From: Tolypothrix tenuis PCC 7101
GTDB taxonomy: Bacteria; Cyanobacteriota; Cyanobacteriia; Cyanobacteriales; Nostocaceae
NCBI RefSeq assembly: GCF_002368295.1
Contig: NZ_AP018248.1
Span: 6,933,979 to 6,997,978 of the forward strand
Length of the DNA stretch: 64,000 bases
Direction: 5' to 3'
Positions 34,762 to 44,061 of this stretch are shown here, piece by piece. The notes beneath the pieces were generated by a model. It worked only from the letters and a program-made list of their open reading frames with translations. It did not search any database and was not told the DNA's origin. Each line of letters opens with the position of its first letter. Position 1 is the first letter of the stretch. The position numbers and the translations under genes are program-made.

Positions 34762-35685
34762 TTAAGGCAACTCTACCGAAGTTGGTTTGGCAATATGCGG
34801 TAGACCCCAGCCCAATTTTTCGCGCAAAATGCGGAAAAATTCTGGGGGTTGTAGGCGAATGAATTTGACAGTATATTGCGATCGCTCTAAATGTACTTTA
34901 TCTTCTGGGAAGATATAACACCCACCATTACCATCTACTACCATTACCAGGCGGGGAATATTTACTGGATAAATATTGACTGGTTCCGTATCTGGAAATA
35001 CTAATGCTCTAGAAGCTAGGGAATGGGGACAAATAGGCACTAATTGCAAGGCGGGTACGCCAGGGATGACTACTGGGCCACCAGCACTTAAAGAATAAGC
35101 AGTGGAACCAGTTGGTGTGGACACAATCACACCATCTGCGGCTATATCAACCGGCGCATGACGACCTATGGCTATTTCAAAATGGCACATAGAGGTCAAT
35201 GGTTCTCGATGCAACACCATTTCATTCAGGCATAGTGCTTCCCAAAGCACTGCTTCTTCCCGCAAAACTTGGACGGTGAGCATTGCTCGTTCTTCAATTT
35301 CATAGCCACCAGCCATTACCTGTTCCAGGGCTTGGGGAAGCTGATTGACATAAGCTTCCGTCAAAAATCCCATGTGGCCAGTGTTGATTGTTAGTATTGG
35401 AACCCCGCAGGGAGCAACTTGGCGAGACGCAGCCAAAACAGTGCCGTCTCCCCCCAATACTACTGCAAACTCCATATCTGAGTCAAACCCAGGTGGCGTT
35501 AGCCCAGTAACTGGGGTGTGACATACAGGACTTTCGGGACTTGAGTAGCCCAGGATGCCACCGATACTCGATGTGATGCATACATTCCAACCGGCTGCGG
35601 TTAGCTTGTCTTTTAGTTCGATAGCGATGCGAGCCGCTATCGGTTTAACGTCGTTGTAAATAATGCCTGCTTTCGGCACACTCAA
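34762..35685 (-). CDS. nadK: NAD(+) kinase
   Basis: A 307-residue enzyme that phosphorylates NAD to NADP. The diagnostic GGDGTVLAAS (Gly78-Asp80), NTGHMGFLTE and the second motif DGVIVSTPTGSTAYSLSAGGPVV are intact. Cyanobacteria often have two copies; this one is the type with an extended N-terminal segment. A palindrome repeat follows the stop codon. Confidence 0.94.
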   Translation of the reverse strand: MSVPKAGIIYNDVKPIAARIAIELKDKLTAAGWNVCITSSIGGILGYSSPESPVCHTPVTGLTPPGFDSDMEFAVVLGGDGTVLAASRQVAPCGVPILTINTGHMGFLTEAYVNQLPQALEQVMAGGYEIEERAMLTVQVLREEAVLWEALCLNEMVLHREPLTSMCHFEIAIGRHAPVDIAADGVIVSTPTGSTAYSLSAGGPVVIPGVPALQLVPICPHSLASRALVFPDTEPVNIYPVNIPRLVMVVDGNGGCYIFPEDKVHLERSQYTVKFIRLQPPEFFRILREKLGWGLPHIAKPTSVELP

Positions 35686-35818
35686 ATATCCAAGTTTAGG
35701 CGATGCTCTATATTATGCTAATCGTTACACATTTTTGACCATGTAGTCATGAGTTTTAAGTCAAAAGTCAAAAGTCCACAGTCAAAAGTGTAATATCTAT
35801 CTCAAAGTTGATCGTTAA

Positions 35819-36817
35819 CTACTGACCATTGACTTTAGAAGACTGCTTAAACGGTGTCTTTTTAGATTTCTGCTTTTTACTTTGCTTCTTCTCGTAATCT
35901 AATTCTTTAAGTTTTTTCATAATGCGGCTAAAGTACTCTTGCAAGTAGCTTTCGAGGGTGGTAGTCTGTTGTGCATCTATCCCAAAGACTTGGTATACCT
36001 GTTCCATTGAGGCATTTAGAGGTTTACCACTAGCTAAAACTTCTGTAAATGCCAATCTATCAGCCACATTCCATCCCCACTGAAAGAACCGCAGGAAGTG
36101 TCTGACAGTACGCAGTAAATTAATTGGCATTCTTGTGACTCTCGCTTCTTTGCCGGATAAGCGTTCGCACACACTAATAATTTCCTCTGCACTCCAAGCA
36201 CGAGTACCTACTACTGGGAAGGTTTGTTTTTCTGTTTCTGGTAGACTCAAAGCTCGAATCGCAAACTTAGCAATGTCCAGAGTATCCATATAGGCGACAG
36301 GAGAAGATTCACCTGTTACCCAAACCGGTTGGTTTTCCAAAATGGGAATTCCATATTGACCGATTAAGCCTTGCATAAATCCAGCTAGGCGTAAGATTGT
36401 ATATTTCAAGCCTGATTCAACTAGGAAAAGCTCTGTACAACGCTTAATTTCCATTAAGGGTACTTCTGGGTACTTCTCAGATTCCAGAATTGAAAAGAAA
36501 ATAAAGCGTTCTACACCCGCAGCCTTAGCAGCTTGGATTAATGATACTTTACCGTCCCAGTCCACCTGTTTAATGCTCAGTGAATCTGTGGGACGTGATG
36601 TAGCCGCATCAATTACTGCAGTAACCCCTTCCAATGCTCTGGGAAGGGTTTCGGGATAACATAAATCTCCGCCTACGAGTTCTGCACCCCACTCTTTCAG
36701 AAAAGCAGCTTTTTTGGTACTCCGGACAAGACAGCGTACCTTATACCCCTCATCGATAGCACGACGAGCCACTTGTCTTCCTAAGGTGCCAGTAGCACCG
36801 ACGATTAATATAGTCAT
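35819..36817 (-). CDS. ycf39: Ycf39-family NmrA-like NAD(P)-binding protein (PSII assembly)
   Basis: A 332-residue atypical short-chain dehydrogenase. The N-terminal Rossmann motif is GATGTLGRQVARRA (7-20), with RCLVRS defining NADP preference. The closing segment is rich in lysine (KKLKELDYEKKQSKKQKSKK). Ycf39 in cyanobacteria and HCF244 in plants act with Hlips in chlorophyll delivery to the D1 protein during PSII assembly. It lies downstream of petM, separated by a terminator, so a shared transcript is possible but not shown. Confidence 0.9.
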   Translation of the reverse strand: MTILIVGATGTLGRQVARRAIDEGYKVRCLVRSTKKAAFLKEWGAELVGGDLCYPETLPRALEGVTAVIDAATSRPTDSLSIKQVDWDGKVSLIQAAKAAGVERFIFFSILESEKYPEVPLMEIKRCTELFLVESGLKYTILRLAGFMQGLIGQYGIPILENQPVWVTGESSPVAYMDTLDIAKFAIRALSLPETEKQTFPVVGTRAWSAEEIISVCERLSGKEARVTRMPINLLRTVRHFLRFFQWGWNVADRLAFTEVLASGKPLNASMEQVYQVFGIDAQQTTTLESYLQEYFSRIMKKLKELDYEKKQSKKQKSKKTPFKQSSKVNGQ

Positions 36818-36928
36818 GAGGGTTGTAACAATTTTTTAAATTTATATGAAAAGAATTTTAACAGAATCGTTAAAGAAACAAAAGTTTACAATTTTTTCAG
36901 AAAGACATATTAATACAGACAGGCTACT

Positions 36929-36960
36929 GGAAAAAGCTTTGTCCGAAAACCGGACAAGCT
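36929..36960 (-). terminator. Terminator between petM and ycf39
   Basis: Minus strand AGCTTGTCCG pairs with CGGACAAAGCT around GTTTT, followed by TTTTCC. Confidence 0.65.
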
Positions 36961-37015
36961 ATTTTCCGCCAGAGACAACAGCCTCTAGCTGCTGAAAATT
37001 GGTTCTCCAGAAGAA

Positions 37016-37120
37016 TTATTCGTCTGCACCCTGAATTTTCAGTAATAAAGCACCTAAGGCCCAACCTACGAAGATTAAACCGAAGGACAACAGCGCTGCG
37101 TTCAACATTTCACCGCTCAT
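37016..37120 (-). CDS. petM: Cytochrome b6f complex subunit PetM
   Basis: A 34-residue one-helix membrane protein, MSGEMLNAALLSFGLIFVGW then ALGALLLKIQGADE, the standard PetM sequence. It is a small subunit at the edge of the thylakoid cytochrome b6f complex. GGAGAAT lies about 12 bases upstream of the ATG. The downstream ycf39 gene lies on the same strand, about 200 bases away. Confidence 0.95.
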   Translation of the reverse strand: MSGEMLNAALLSFGLIFVGWALGALLLKIQGADE

Positions 37121-37380
37121 TAGTGCGATTCTCCTTAGCGAAGGGTTTACTTAATATGTCTCGCCGTTAAAACCTGCTGACATCAGATTGCTAACAAGTT
37201 TAAGTCAACTAGGTCTACCAGAAGCTTGATCCCAGCCACTGTTGCATTAGACCAGTGTAAATAATTTTAAACCAGTTTGGGGGTTAAACCCTACTATTGG
37301 AGAGGGGATGAGGAGGATGAGAGGGACAAGATTGTTATAGGCTTGGTATTTATCGAAAGAACCATAAATTAATTAAATAT

Positions 37381-38481
37381 ATGTATCAAGTTAATCAAAA
37401 TCTGGTGGGAAATTCATCTTTACAAAATTGCCCACGCTTGGCGTTGACATTGGGAGATCCGGCGGGAATTGGGACAGAGGTGATTTTGAAGGCTTTGGCT
37501 GATCAAGATATTCGCCAAAACTTTCATATCACAGTTGTAGGTAGCTTAGATTTATTGGTACAGACTCACACCAAATTGTTGAGTTTAACTAATAATCTTG
37601 TTCCTTTAGCAAATCCTGCCGAATTGTCGGTTATTGATGTGCCATTACCAAAGGAAATTCAAGCTGAAATTATCATTGGAAGAGGTAACCAGGCCAGTGG
37701 TGCGGCTAGTTTTGCCTATATGGAATATGCGATCGCTCAAACCCTAGCTGGTAAATTTGATGGTATCGTCACTGCCCCCATCGCTAAATCAGCTTGGAAG
37801 GCTGCAGGTTACAGTTATCCAGGGCAAACAGAACTTTTAGCTGAAAAATCTGGTGTTGAGCGCTTTGGGATGTTATTTGTGGCGCGATCGCCTTATACTG
37901 GTTGGACACTCAGAGCTTTACTCGCTACCACACATATACCCTTACGTCAAGTAGCATATACGTTAACACCGCAGTTACTCAGCAAGAAATTAGATTTGCT
38001 GGTGGAGTGTTTAGAGAAAGATTTTGGCATAGAGAACGGGAGAATTGCGATCGCGGGTTTAAATCCCCACAGTGGAGAACAAGGACAATTAGGAAGTGAA
38101 GAAATAGATTGGTTAATTCCTTGGTTAGAACAAGAACGCCAAAATCGCCCAAATTTGCACTTACAAGGGCCAATACCACCAGATACGATGTGGGTTAAAC
38201 CAGGTCAAGCTTGGTATGGCAATAGTCAAAACCAAAACCCGGCTGATGGCTACTTGGCACTTTACCACGACCAAGGCTTAATTCCTGTCAAGTTAATGGC
38301 CTTTGACCGTGCAGTTAATACAACAATAGGTTTACCTTTTGTCAGAACATCACCCGATCATGGAACAGCCTTTGATATTGCTGATAAGGGAATCGCTGAT
38401 GCTACAAGTATGAAAGCCGCGATTGAGTTAGCAGCAGAGTTAGTTAGTCAAAGACTCGCAAAAAAGTTGAGCAACGCGTAA
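37381..38481 (+). CDS. pdxA: 4-hydroxythreonine-4-phosphate dehydrogenase
   Basis: A 366-residue enzyme of pyridoxal phosphate synthesis. Motifs: LALTLGDPAGIGTEVILKAL, APIAKSAWKAAGYSYPGQTE, LNPHSGEQGQLG, and LYHDQGLIPVKLMAFDRAVN with a zinc His, then SPDHGTAFDIA. There is an N-terminal extension of about 18 residues before the conserved core. It is a single gene. Confidence 0.95.
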   Translation: MYQVNQNLVGNSSLQNCPRLALTLGDPAGIGTEVILKALADQDIRQNFHITVVGSLDLLVQTHTKLLSLTNNLVPLANPAELSVIDVPLPKEIQAEIIIGRGNQASGAASFAYMEYAIAQTLAGKFDGIVTAPIAKSAWKAAGYSYPGQTELLAEKSGVERFGMLFVARSPYTGWTLRALLATTHIPLRQVAYTLTPQLLSKKLDLLVECLEKDFGIENGRIAIAGLNPHSGEQGQLGSEEIDWLIPWLEQERQNRPNLHLQGPIPPDTMWVKPGQAWYGNSQNQNPADGYLALYHDQGLIPVKLMAFDRAVNTTIGLPFVRTSPDHGTAFDIADKGIADATSMKAAIELAAELVSQRLAKKLSNA

Positions 38482-38560
38482 AAGCAAATCATCAAACCTC
38501 AATCAGCAAAAGCATATACTTTGGGCAAGCTGGGAAAATCAGAGATGATTTATAAAGTAG

Positions 38561-38690
38561 GGTGCGTTAGCGATAGCGTAACGCGCCATCTTTCTCTCAA
38601 TAATTATGATTCTGTTGTCATTTGCCATTATTATTAATTACGTAATTACGTAGGCGTTAGCCTTCCCGCAGGGTATTACGAATTAGTAAT
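38561..38690. repeat. Palindromic and GCAGGG-type intergenic repeats
   Basis: GGTGCGTTAGCGATAGCGTA at 38561 followed by ACGCGCC, and GGCGTTAGCCTTCCCGCAGG near 38650. The first is a version of the 11250 palindrome. They lie between pdxA and the convergent kinase gene. Confidence 0.65.
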
Positions 38691-38693
38691 TAA

Positions 38694-41600
38694 TTATTTA
38701 CGACCAAGAGCCAAAGCTTGATTGACTTCATTTAGTAATTCTTCCATTGATATTGAACGCGGCAAAATTTGGGCGGAAATTGTATTTCCGACAGTTTCTA
38801 TAGTTTCCAATCCATTCTTTTTCAATTTATCGCTGCCTGTCTGGACTTTAGCTCTGGAGGAATTTAATTGCCGATTGAGTATTAAAATCGGGGGCAAATT
38901 AATTGGTAAATCTCCTAATGCTTTTAATGCTTTCAGCATTTCTTTATGTATAGCAGATTCTCCTAGGCAAATTAATAATAAATCAACGCTTTGATGACGA
39001 ATTTGTTGCAGCACTTCTGCCCAAGCACTACTCATTGCGGCTTTTAAGCCAGCTGTTTGCAAGTATTGAATTAAAGCTTGGAACCACTCATATCCCCGTT
39101 CAGCGTTTTCATTACTCAATGAAGAGTTATTTTCAGTACGATACCCCCTAACAGACTTACGTCTTCCTTGAGGTAGATCACGTAGCATTGTGGTGTCCAC
39201 CACTAAAATGCTTGGTGGACAACATATCCCAGAGGCAATTTGCAGCACTGACAATAAAGCATCAGTTTTACGACTGCTATTGCTATTATCTTTGCCCAAT
39301 GGGGTTAAGCAAGGAAACACAGATAATCCAGGGATTTGGGAAGCGGCTAGGGTAGTCACGACATCGCAAGTCACCAATGGTAACGCCGCTAATCGCGGAT
39401 GCTGGCTGAGTTGTTGCAGGTAGGCTTGTGCTACAGGAGTTTCTACATCTAGTAACACAACATCGAACTGCCAAACTCTAGCTAAAAGTTCTGCCTGATC
39501 TAAGTCATCGACTTCGATAACTCGGTGTTCTCGCAATGAAGGGTAGGGATTAATTGTTTCCAATTCTGGATTGACTAATCGCAGAATTCGCAGGGGGGTT
39601 TTCATGACAGACAGATCATTGCTGTCCAACCCTGATTGCGAATTTGCTGGTGTCGCACAGAGAGTTTCTAACAGTGGTACCAAGGCTTGATGCTGCACTG
39701 GTAAGCTTAAAAAACCATCGGCTCTGTTAGCGAATGCTTGGTCTTTTTCGGCTCCTGTTGCTGTCACAATCAAAGGAATGTGGCGAGTTACTGTATCAGA
39801 TTTGAGCAAGGTGAGTACATCCCAACCTGATAAAAGTGGTAGCAACGGATTTAAGAATATAGCTTTTGGTTGCAGGCGACGGGCTTTTTCTACTGCTTCT
39901 GTTCCCGATCGCGCAATCACTACGCGGTAACCTAAACCTTTGAGCTGATCGGTTAAATCTTCAATATATCTGGCTACTGCCTCAACTACTAATACCAGTC
40001 TTTTTGAGGATGTTGCTTGTGGTGTAGCTGTGTTAACTAACTGATGTGCTGATGTGCTGCGGCCAATTGTCCTGGTATTGGCTGTATCAGCGTAATCTAT
40101 ATTTTCCTCCTCTTGTTCAGAAAAGCCTGTTTTGGGTGGACTAGGTGGTAAAAGCAGTGTAAATTGGCTACCTTTACCTTCCCGTGACAGGAAGCTCACA
40201 TCCCCACCATGCAATCTGGCTAAGGCTCTAGTTAAGACTAATCCTAAACCGGTACCTTCAAATTGCCTTGTGAGGGGATTTTCCAGTTGTTGGAATTTTT
40301 GAAAGATTAAATGTTGCTGGTGTTCGGGAATCCCGATGCCTGTATCCCAGATTGTAAAGGCGATCCACCCTTCCCAACGACTCACCCGCAAGCCAATTTC
40401 TCCAGATTCTTCAGTAAATTTAAAGGCATTGGAAAGCAGGTGTACTAACATTTGCCGTAGGCGTAATTCATCTGCCACCATCTGTTCTAAACCTGGTTCA
40501 ATGACTATGCTCAATTGATGTTCCCGGGAACGGTTAGCTGGCGATGGGGTAGTAGTTTTCGGTTTACTGCTTTGATTTTGGATGGCTTTGGCTTCGGATA
40601 AGGCGCGATCGCAAACTGACTGAATATTGACTGGGGCCAGTGTCAGATCCATTTGCCCTGTTTCCATCCGGGTTAAATCTAAAATATCGTTGACGACACT
40701 CATCAAATGTCGTCCGCTTTGATGAATTAGTCCAGCATAACGGGCTTGACGTTCGTTTAATTCTCCTAATTGCTGATCTACTAACAACCGTGATAACCCT
40801 AAAACAGCCGTTAGGGGTGTTTTTAATTCATGACTTATACAAGCTAAAAACTCATCTTTTAAGCGATTTAATTGAATGAGATCGGCATTTTTAGCTGCTA
40901 ATTCTTTACTGAGCTGCTGTTGCTCGGTTACGTCAGTAGCTAATACTAACCACAAATCATCAGTGTTAATATTTAAATCTTGATTACTCAGCGTAATTTC
41001 TGTATCAGAATTTAAAACTTTTAACTCTGGAGTATCTAAAGGAATTTTGGCAAATTGCCATACTCGTTCTTGACCATTTTGCACTTCAACAATGCAGGTG
41101 CAAGTACCCATTTGGCTGTCCCAGAAGCATTGGCTGGATGATGCATCTGGAGAATTTTGTTGCTCGTGCAGGTTGTTTGTAGATAATGAGTTAGATGTTA
41201 AATTGCCAGGTAAGCCTTCTCTCAAAAAGTTAGGAGTAGCAGCTTCAGCGCCTAGTTTGCGCTTTGGTGTCATAGTTTCTCTTCTCAGAGATAAGCTATT
41301 GTCATCCACCTGCAATTGCATCGGTATGGCTTGCTCTTCTTGAGGATAAGCACGATCCCCTGCACAGGGATAGCGCTGATTGCCTTGGGGGATGACATAT
41401 TCTGGCTGTTTAACTCTGCTGGGGGTGAGTATCCTCTCCACTTGTCGCCTGACTGCTTCTGGATCTTTCAATATCCCCAATTGTTGCCACCAAGCGGGAT
41501 TTTGGGTTACTACTTCTCCCGTACCAGTTTGCAACATCAAAGGCCAAGGCAATCGTTCCAACAATTGCACTAGTGGCTGATAAACTGGTGTTTGGTGTTG

Positions 41601-42104
41601 ATTTGGTAGCTGTAGAGGTGATTGCGTGGCAACATCTTCTCTGGTGTCATCTTCTATGTACTCAGAAATCGCCACTTGCTGACGCGCTAATAATGCCAAT
41701 AGCCGCGAGCTATCTAGCAAACCCACAAATTTGCCATCAGGATCGATCAGCGCCCAATTAAAATTATTGTGATTAATTTGAGTTTGTTGATAGCGCAAAA
41801 ACAAGCCAAATTGCTCTACGCGCTCAACAGCTGGTATGGTTTGTATTGGTTCAATTAATGATAAAGCGAAATTTGTAATTGGTTGTTGAACATTGAGGCG
41901 ATCGCCTCCCACTGCTGCCAAGAGTTTTTGAATACATCTGGCAGAGTGCAGCAATCCCACTGGGCATTGCTGCTGATTTACCACTACCACGCGATCGCAC
42001 TGCTCTTTCTCAAAAATCTCCAGCACCATTGCCAGAGTACTTGTTTCTATGCAGATGGGTACGGTTGCTAGAAAGTCATAAAGCGGGTACTGTAGCATTG
42101 ACAT
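38694..42104 (-). CDS. CBS-domain histidine kinase with degenerate receiver-like domains
   Basis: An 1136-residue protein. N-terminal CBS pair at about 15-170 (ETSTLAMVLEIFEKEQCDRV and WALIDPDGKFVGLLDSSRLL); a PAS-like segment at about 185-400; a phosphoacceptor helix with His425 in ISHELKTPLTAVLGLSRLL; and a HATPase with NDILDLTRMETGQ, LLSNAFKFTEESGE, DTGIGIPEHQQHLIFQKFQQ and GTGLGLVLTRALARLHGG. Then come three receiver-like regions. The first (about 700-820) has Asn752 in AIFLNPLLPLLSG where Asp is required and LVVEAVARY in place of the acid pocket. The second keeps VVLLDVETP. The third is weak. It is divergent to kaiA; a link to the clock is possible but unproven. Confidence 0.87.
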   Translation of the reverse strand: MSMLQYPLYDFLATVPICIETSTLAMVLEIFEKEQCDRVVVVNQQQCPVGLLHSARCIQKLLAAVGGDRLNVQQPITNFALSLIEPIQTIPAVERVEQFGLFLRYQQTQINHNNFNWALIDPDGKFVGLLDSSRLLALLARQQVAISEYIEDDTREDVATQSPLQLPNQHQTPVYQPLVQLLERLPWPLMLQTGTGEVVTQNPAWWQQLGILKDPEAVRRQVERILTPSRVKQPEYVIPQGNQRYPCAGDRAYPQEEQAIPMQLQVDDNSLSLRRETMTPKRKLGAEAATPNFLREGLPGNLTSNSLSTNNLHEQQNSPDASSSQCFWDSQMGTCTCIVEVQNGQERVWQFAKIPLDTPELKVLNSDTEITLSNQDLNINTDDLWLVLATDVTEQQQLSKELAAKNADLIQLNRLKDEFLACISHELKTPLTAVLGLSRLLVDQQLGELNERQARYAGLIHQSGRHLMSVVNDILDLTRMETGQMDLTLAPVNIQSVCDRALSEAKAIQNQSSKPKTTTPSPANRSREHQLSIVIEPGLEQMVADELRLRQMLVHLLSNAFKFTEESGEIGLRVSRWEGWIAFTIWDTGIGIPEHQQHLIFQKFQQLENPLTRQFEGTGLGLVLTRALARLHGGDVSFLSREGKGSQFTLLLPPSPPKTGFSEQEEENIDYADTANTRTIGRSTSAHQLVNTATPQATSSKRLVLVVEAVARYIEDLTDQLKGLGYRVVIARSGTEAVEKARRLQPKAIFLNPLLPLLSGWDVLTLLKSDTVTRHIPLIVTATGAEKDQAFANRADGFLSLPVQHQALVPLLETLCATPANSQSGLDSNDLSVMKTPLRILRLVNPELETINPYPSLREHRVIEVDDLDQAELLARVWQFDVVLLDVETPVAQAYLQQLSQHPRLAALPLVTCDVVTTLAASQIPGLSVFPCLTPLGKDNSNSSRKTDALLSVLQIASGICCPPSILVVDTTMLRDLPQGRRKSVRGYRTENNSSLSNENAERGYEWFQALIQYLQTAGLKAAMSSAWAEVLQQIRHQSVDLLLICLGESAIHKEMLKALKALGDLPINLPPILILNRQLNSSRAKVQTGSDKLKKNGLETIETVGNTISAQILPRSISMEELLNEVNQALALGRK

Positions 42105-42773
42105 ACGGCTTCGGTGGTTGTTCTTCCTGAGGAAGCCTCTGGTCTTACCATTAGCTTTGGGGCAGATGACGCTCAGACCTGAAGCAATATCTCTGAAAGA
42201 AGACTCTAATAAAGAATTCTGGTGAAAATTTCAATGCCATTGAACTCTGGGCTTGGCCTTGACTGACACTTGTTTACCTATACTCATGTTCATGTCTGTG
42301 GCATTTCCCTTTTTTGCATTTCTCTGCGGACAAACATTCTAACCAGTATTATGACTGGTGTTAAAAATCCTCCTAGATCGCAATTAGCTAAAACAATTAT
42401 GGCTCTAAAGATTCGCTTTAGAACCTTGAGGAATTATAATGATTTAGAATGCGACAATCCGTTAAGTTCGTTTAAGTATCTTATCAAGGAGCGAAACAAA
42501 ATATCCTTATTTGGATAGATATACATCACAATCGTCATCGACTAAACAAGGACCTCTTTGAGAAACACAACATCAACAATTTACTCAGTCTTACGGCTCA
42601 ATAACTGCATTAGTCCTTTTAGTGCCCCGCTCTTGGGCTGACACAAATTCTCCTCCGGATGGATACTAATCAGTTAAATTCACACCTAAATTGAGCCTAG
42701 AACTATTTTCCAGGATGAATAATCTCGCTAAAATTGCTCAAGGCGCTTGAGGATACGTATAGACCAAACACAA
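42105..42773. other. Divergent intergenic region before kaiA
   Basis: About 670 bases between the kinase start and the kaiA reading frame. It should contain promoters for both. Frames here have poor codon use and no recognisable product. Short inverted words occur, but none stands out. Confidence 0.5.
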
Positions 42774-43358
42774 ATGTTATTACCAATAATAATTCTCCCA
42801 CTGCATATTAAAAAAACTTTATATTATTTATCAACCTTAGTTATTGCCCCCAGGGCGACTGAGTGGCTCTGGAACTTTCCTAATACCATTACCAATAACA
42901 AGCTTTATATCTCACCTTTTAACTTAATTGATACTTTTAATATAAATTTTTTAATAAAGGGCTTGCTACCCAACAGGAATGAAAACTTCCTTGCAAAATA
43001 TTGCTATGAATTTGCATTTTATAAGGAAAAACACCAGAATTTGTTTCAACAGATGGATGCACACGAGCGAGAACAGTTGTTGAGAGAGATTAAATCTGAT
43101 TACCGAGAAATACTTGTACACTACTTTACCACAGAACAAACTCTAAAAGAAAAGATTGATAAATTCATCAATGCAGTATTTTGTGCTAATATTCCTGTGC
43201 CCCAAATCATAGAAATGCACATGGAGTTAATTGACGAATTCTCTAAACAGTTAAGATTAGAAGGAAGGAGTGATGAAACATTACTCGATTATCGACTGAC
43301 ATTAATAGATATTCTGGCTCACTTGTGTGAAACTTATAGATGTTCGATATATAAATAA
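42774..43358 (+). CDS. kaiA: Circadian clock protein KaiA, short form
   Basis: The last about 110 codons are the KaiA C-terminal dimerisation and KaiC-binding domain, from HEREQLLREIKSDYREILVH through NIPVPQIIEMHMELIDEFSK to LRLEGRSDETLLDYRLTLID and ILAHLCETYRCS. KaiA stimulates KaiC autophosphorylation. The pseudoreceiver domain of unicellular KaiA is not recognisable. The frame is open upstream without a stop for 102 codons, and FYKEKHQNLFQQM just before the core resembles the linker of long KaiA (YYKRDPDRFLRNLP). Core-only translation from ATG 43053 (101 residues, as reported for Anabaena) is equally plausible; ATG 42774 is the longest ATG-started form. Confidence 0.8.
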   Translation: MLLPIIILPLHIKKTLYYLSTLVIAPRATEWLWNFPNTITNNKLYISPFNLIDTFNINFLIKGLLPNRNENFLAKYCYEFAFYKEKHQNLFQQMDAHEREQLLREIKSDYREILVHYFTTEQTLKEKIDKFINAVFCANIPVPQIIEMHMELIDEFSKQLRLEGRSDETLLDYRLTLIDILAHLCETYRCSIYK

Positions 43359-43462
43359 AGTAAATGTATTGAAGTTATGCTGGTCAAAAGCATCTGCTAT
43401 GACTGCCTATCAATGCGCGAACACATCTTACTTTCTAGCCTCAAGTTTAGCCTGTACCTTAT

Positions 43463-43777
43463 ATGAATAAAGCACGAAAGACCTATGTTCTCAAGCTTTA
43501 TGTAGCTGGAAACACACCTAACTCAGTACGGGCATTAAAAACACTAAAAGATATTTTAGAGCAAGAATTTCAAGGTGTTTATGCTTTGAAAGTCATTGAT
43601 GTTTTAAAAAGCCCCCAACTAGCAGAAGAGGATAAAATATTAGCCACACCCACATTATCTAAAATTTTACCTCCACCTGTGCGGAAAATCATTGGTGATC
43701 TTTCAGACAGAGAAAGAGTATTGATTGGATTAGATTTACTATATGAAGAACTAAGTGAAGAAGGTTGGGAAGAGTAA
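43463..43777 (+). CDS. kaiB: Circadian clock protein KaiB
   Basis: A 104-residue thioredoxin-like fold-switching protein with the family core YVLKLYVAGNTPNSVRALKT, YALKVIDVLKSPQLAEEDKI and LATPTLSKILPPPVRKIIGD. KaiB binds phosphorylated KaiC and sequesters KaiA. It lies 104 bases after kaiA and 284 bases before kaiC, the standard kaiABC order. Confidence 0.97.
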   Translation: MNKARKTYVLKLYVAGNTPNSVRALKTLKDILEQEFQGVYALKVIDVLKSPQLAEEDKILATPTLSKILPPPVRKIIGDLSDRERVLIGLDLLYEELSEEGWEE

Positions 43778-44061
43778 AGGGAAGTATGAACTATCAACTA
43801 TGAAATTATCTGTTTTCCCAAATCATCAGGGATCAATGACTAAAGAATCTGAAAAAAATCGGATTTTATCGTCTATCAGTAGTGAAGTATTATAGTCAGG
43901 TTTTACTTGCTTCTTGAAACTTCAGCCCTCTGTATCGTTTATCCTTTACACTTTCAGCTTCTTTAGTAAAATATTTAAGCTTCTCAGCGTAAAATTTTGA
44001 TGTAATCTTCCAAACATTAGTAACATAAAACCTGGGTAGAATACCCCTTTTTTAACAAGCA

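Noticed and set aside
42270..42518. 82-codon frame before kaiA
   Set aside because: Amino acid composition is atypical, with no family, no ribosome binding site and no conservation that I recognise.
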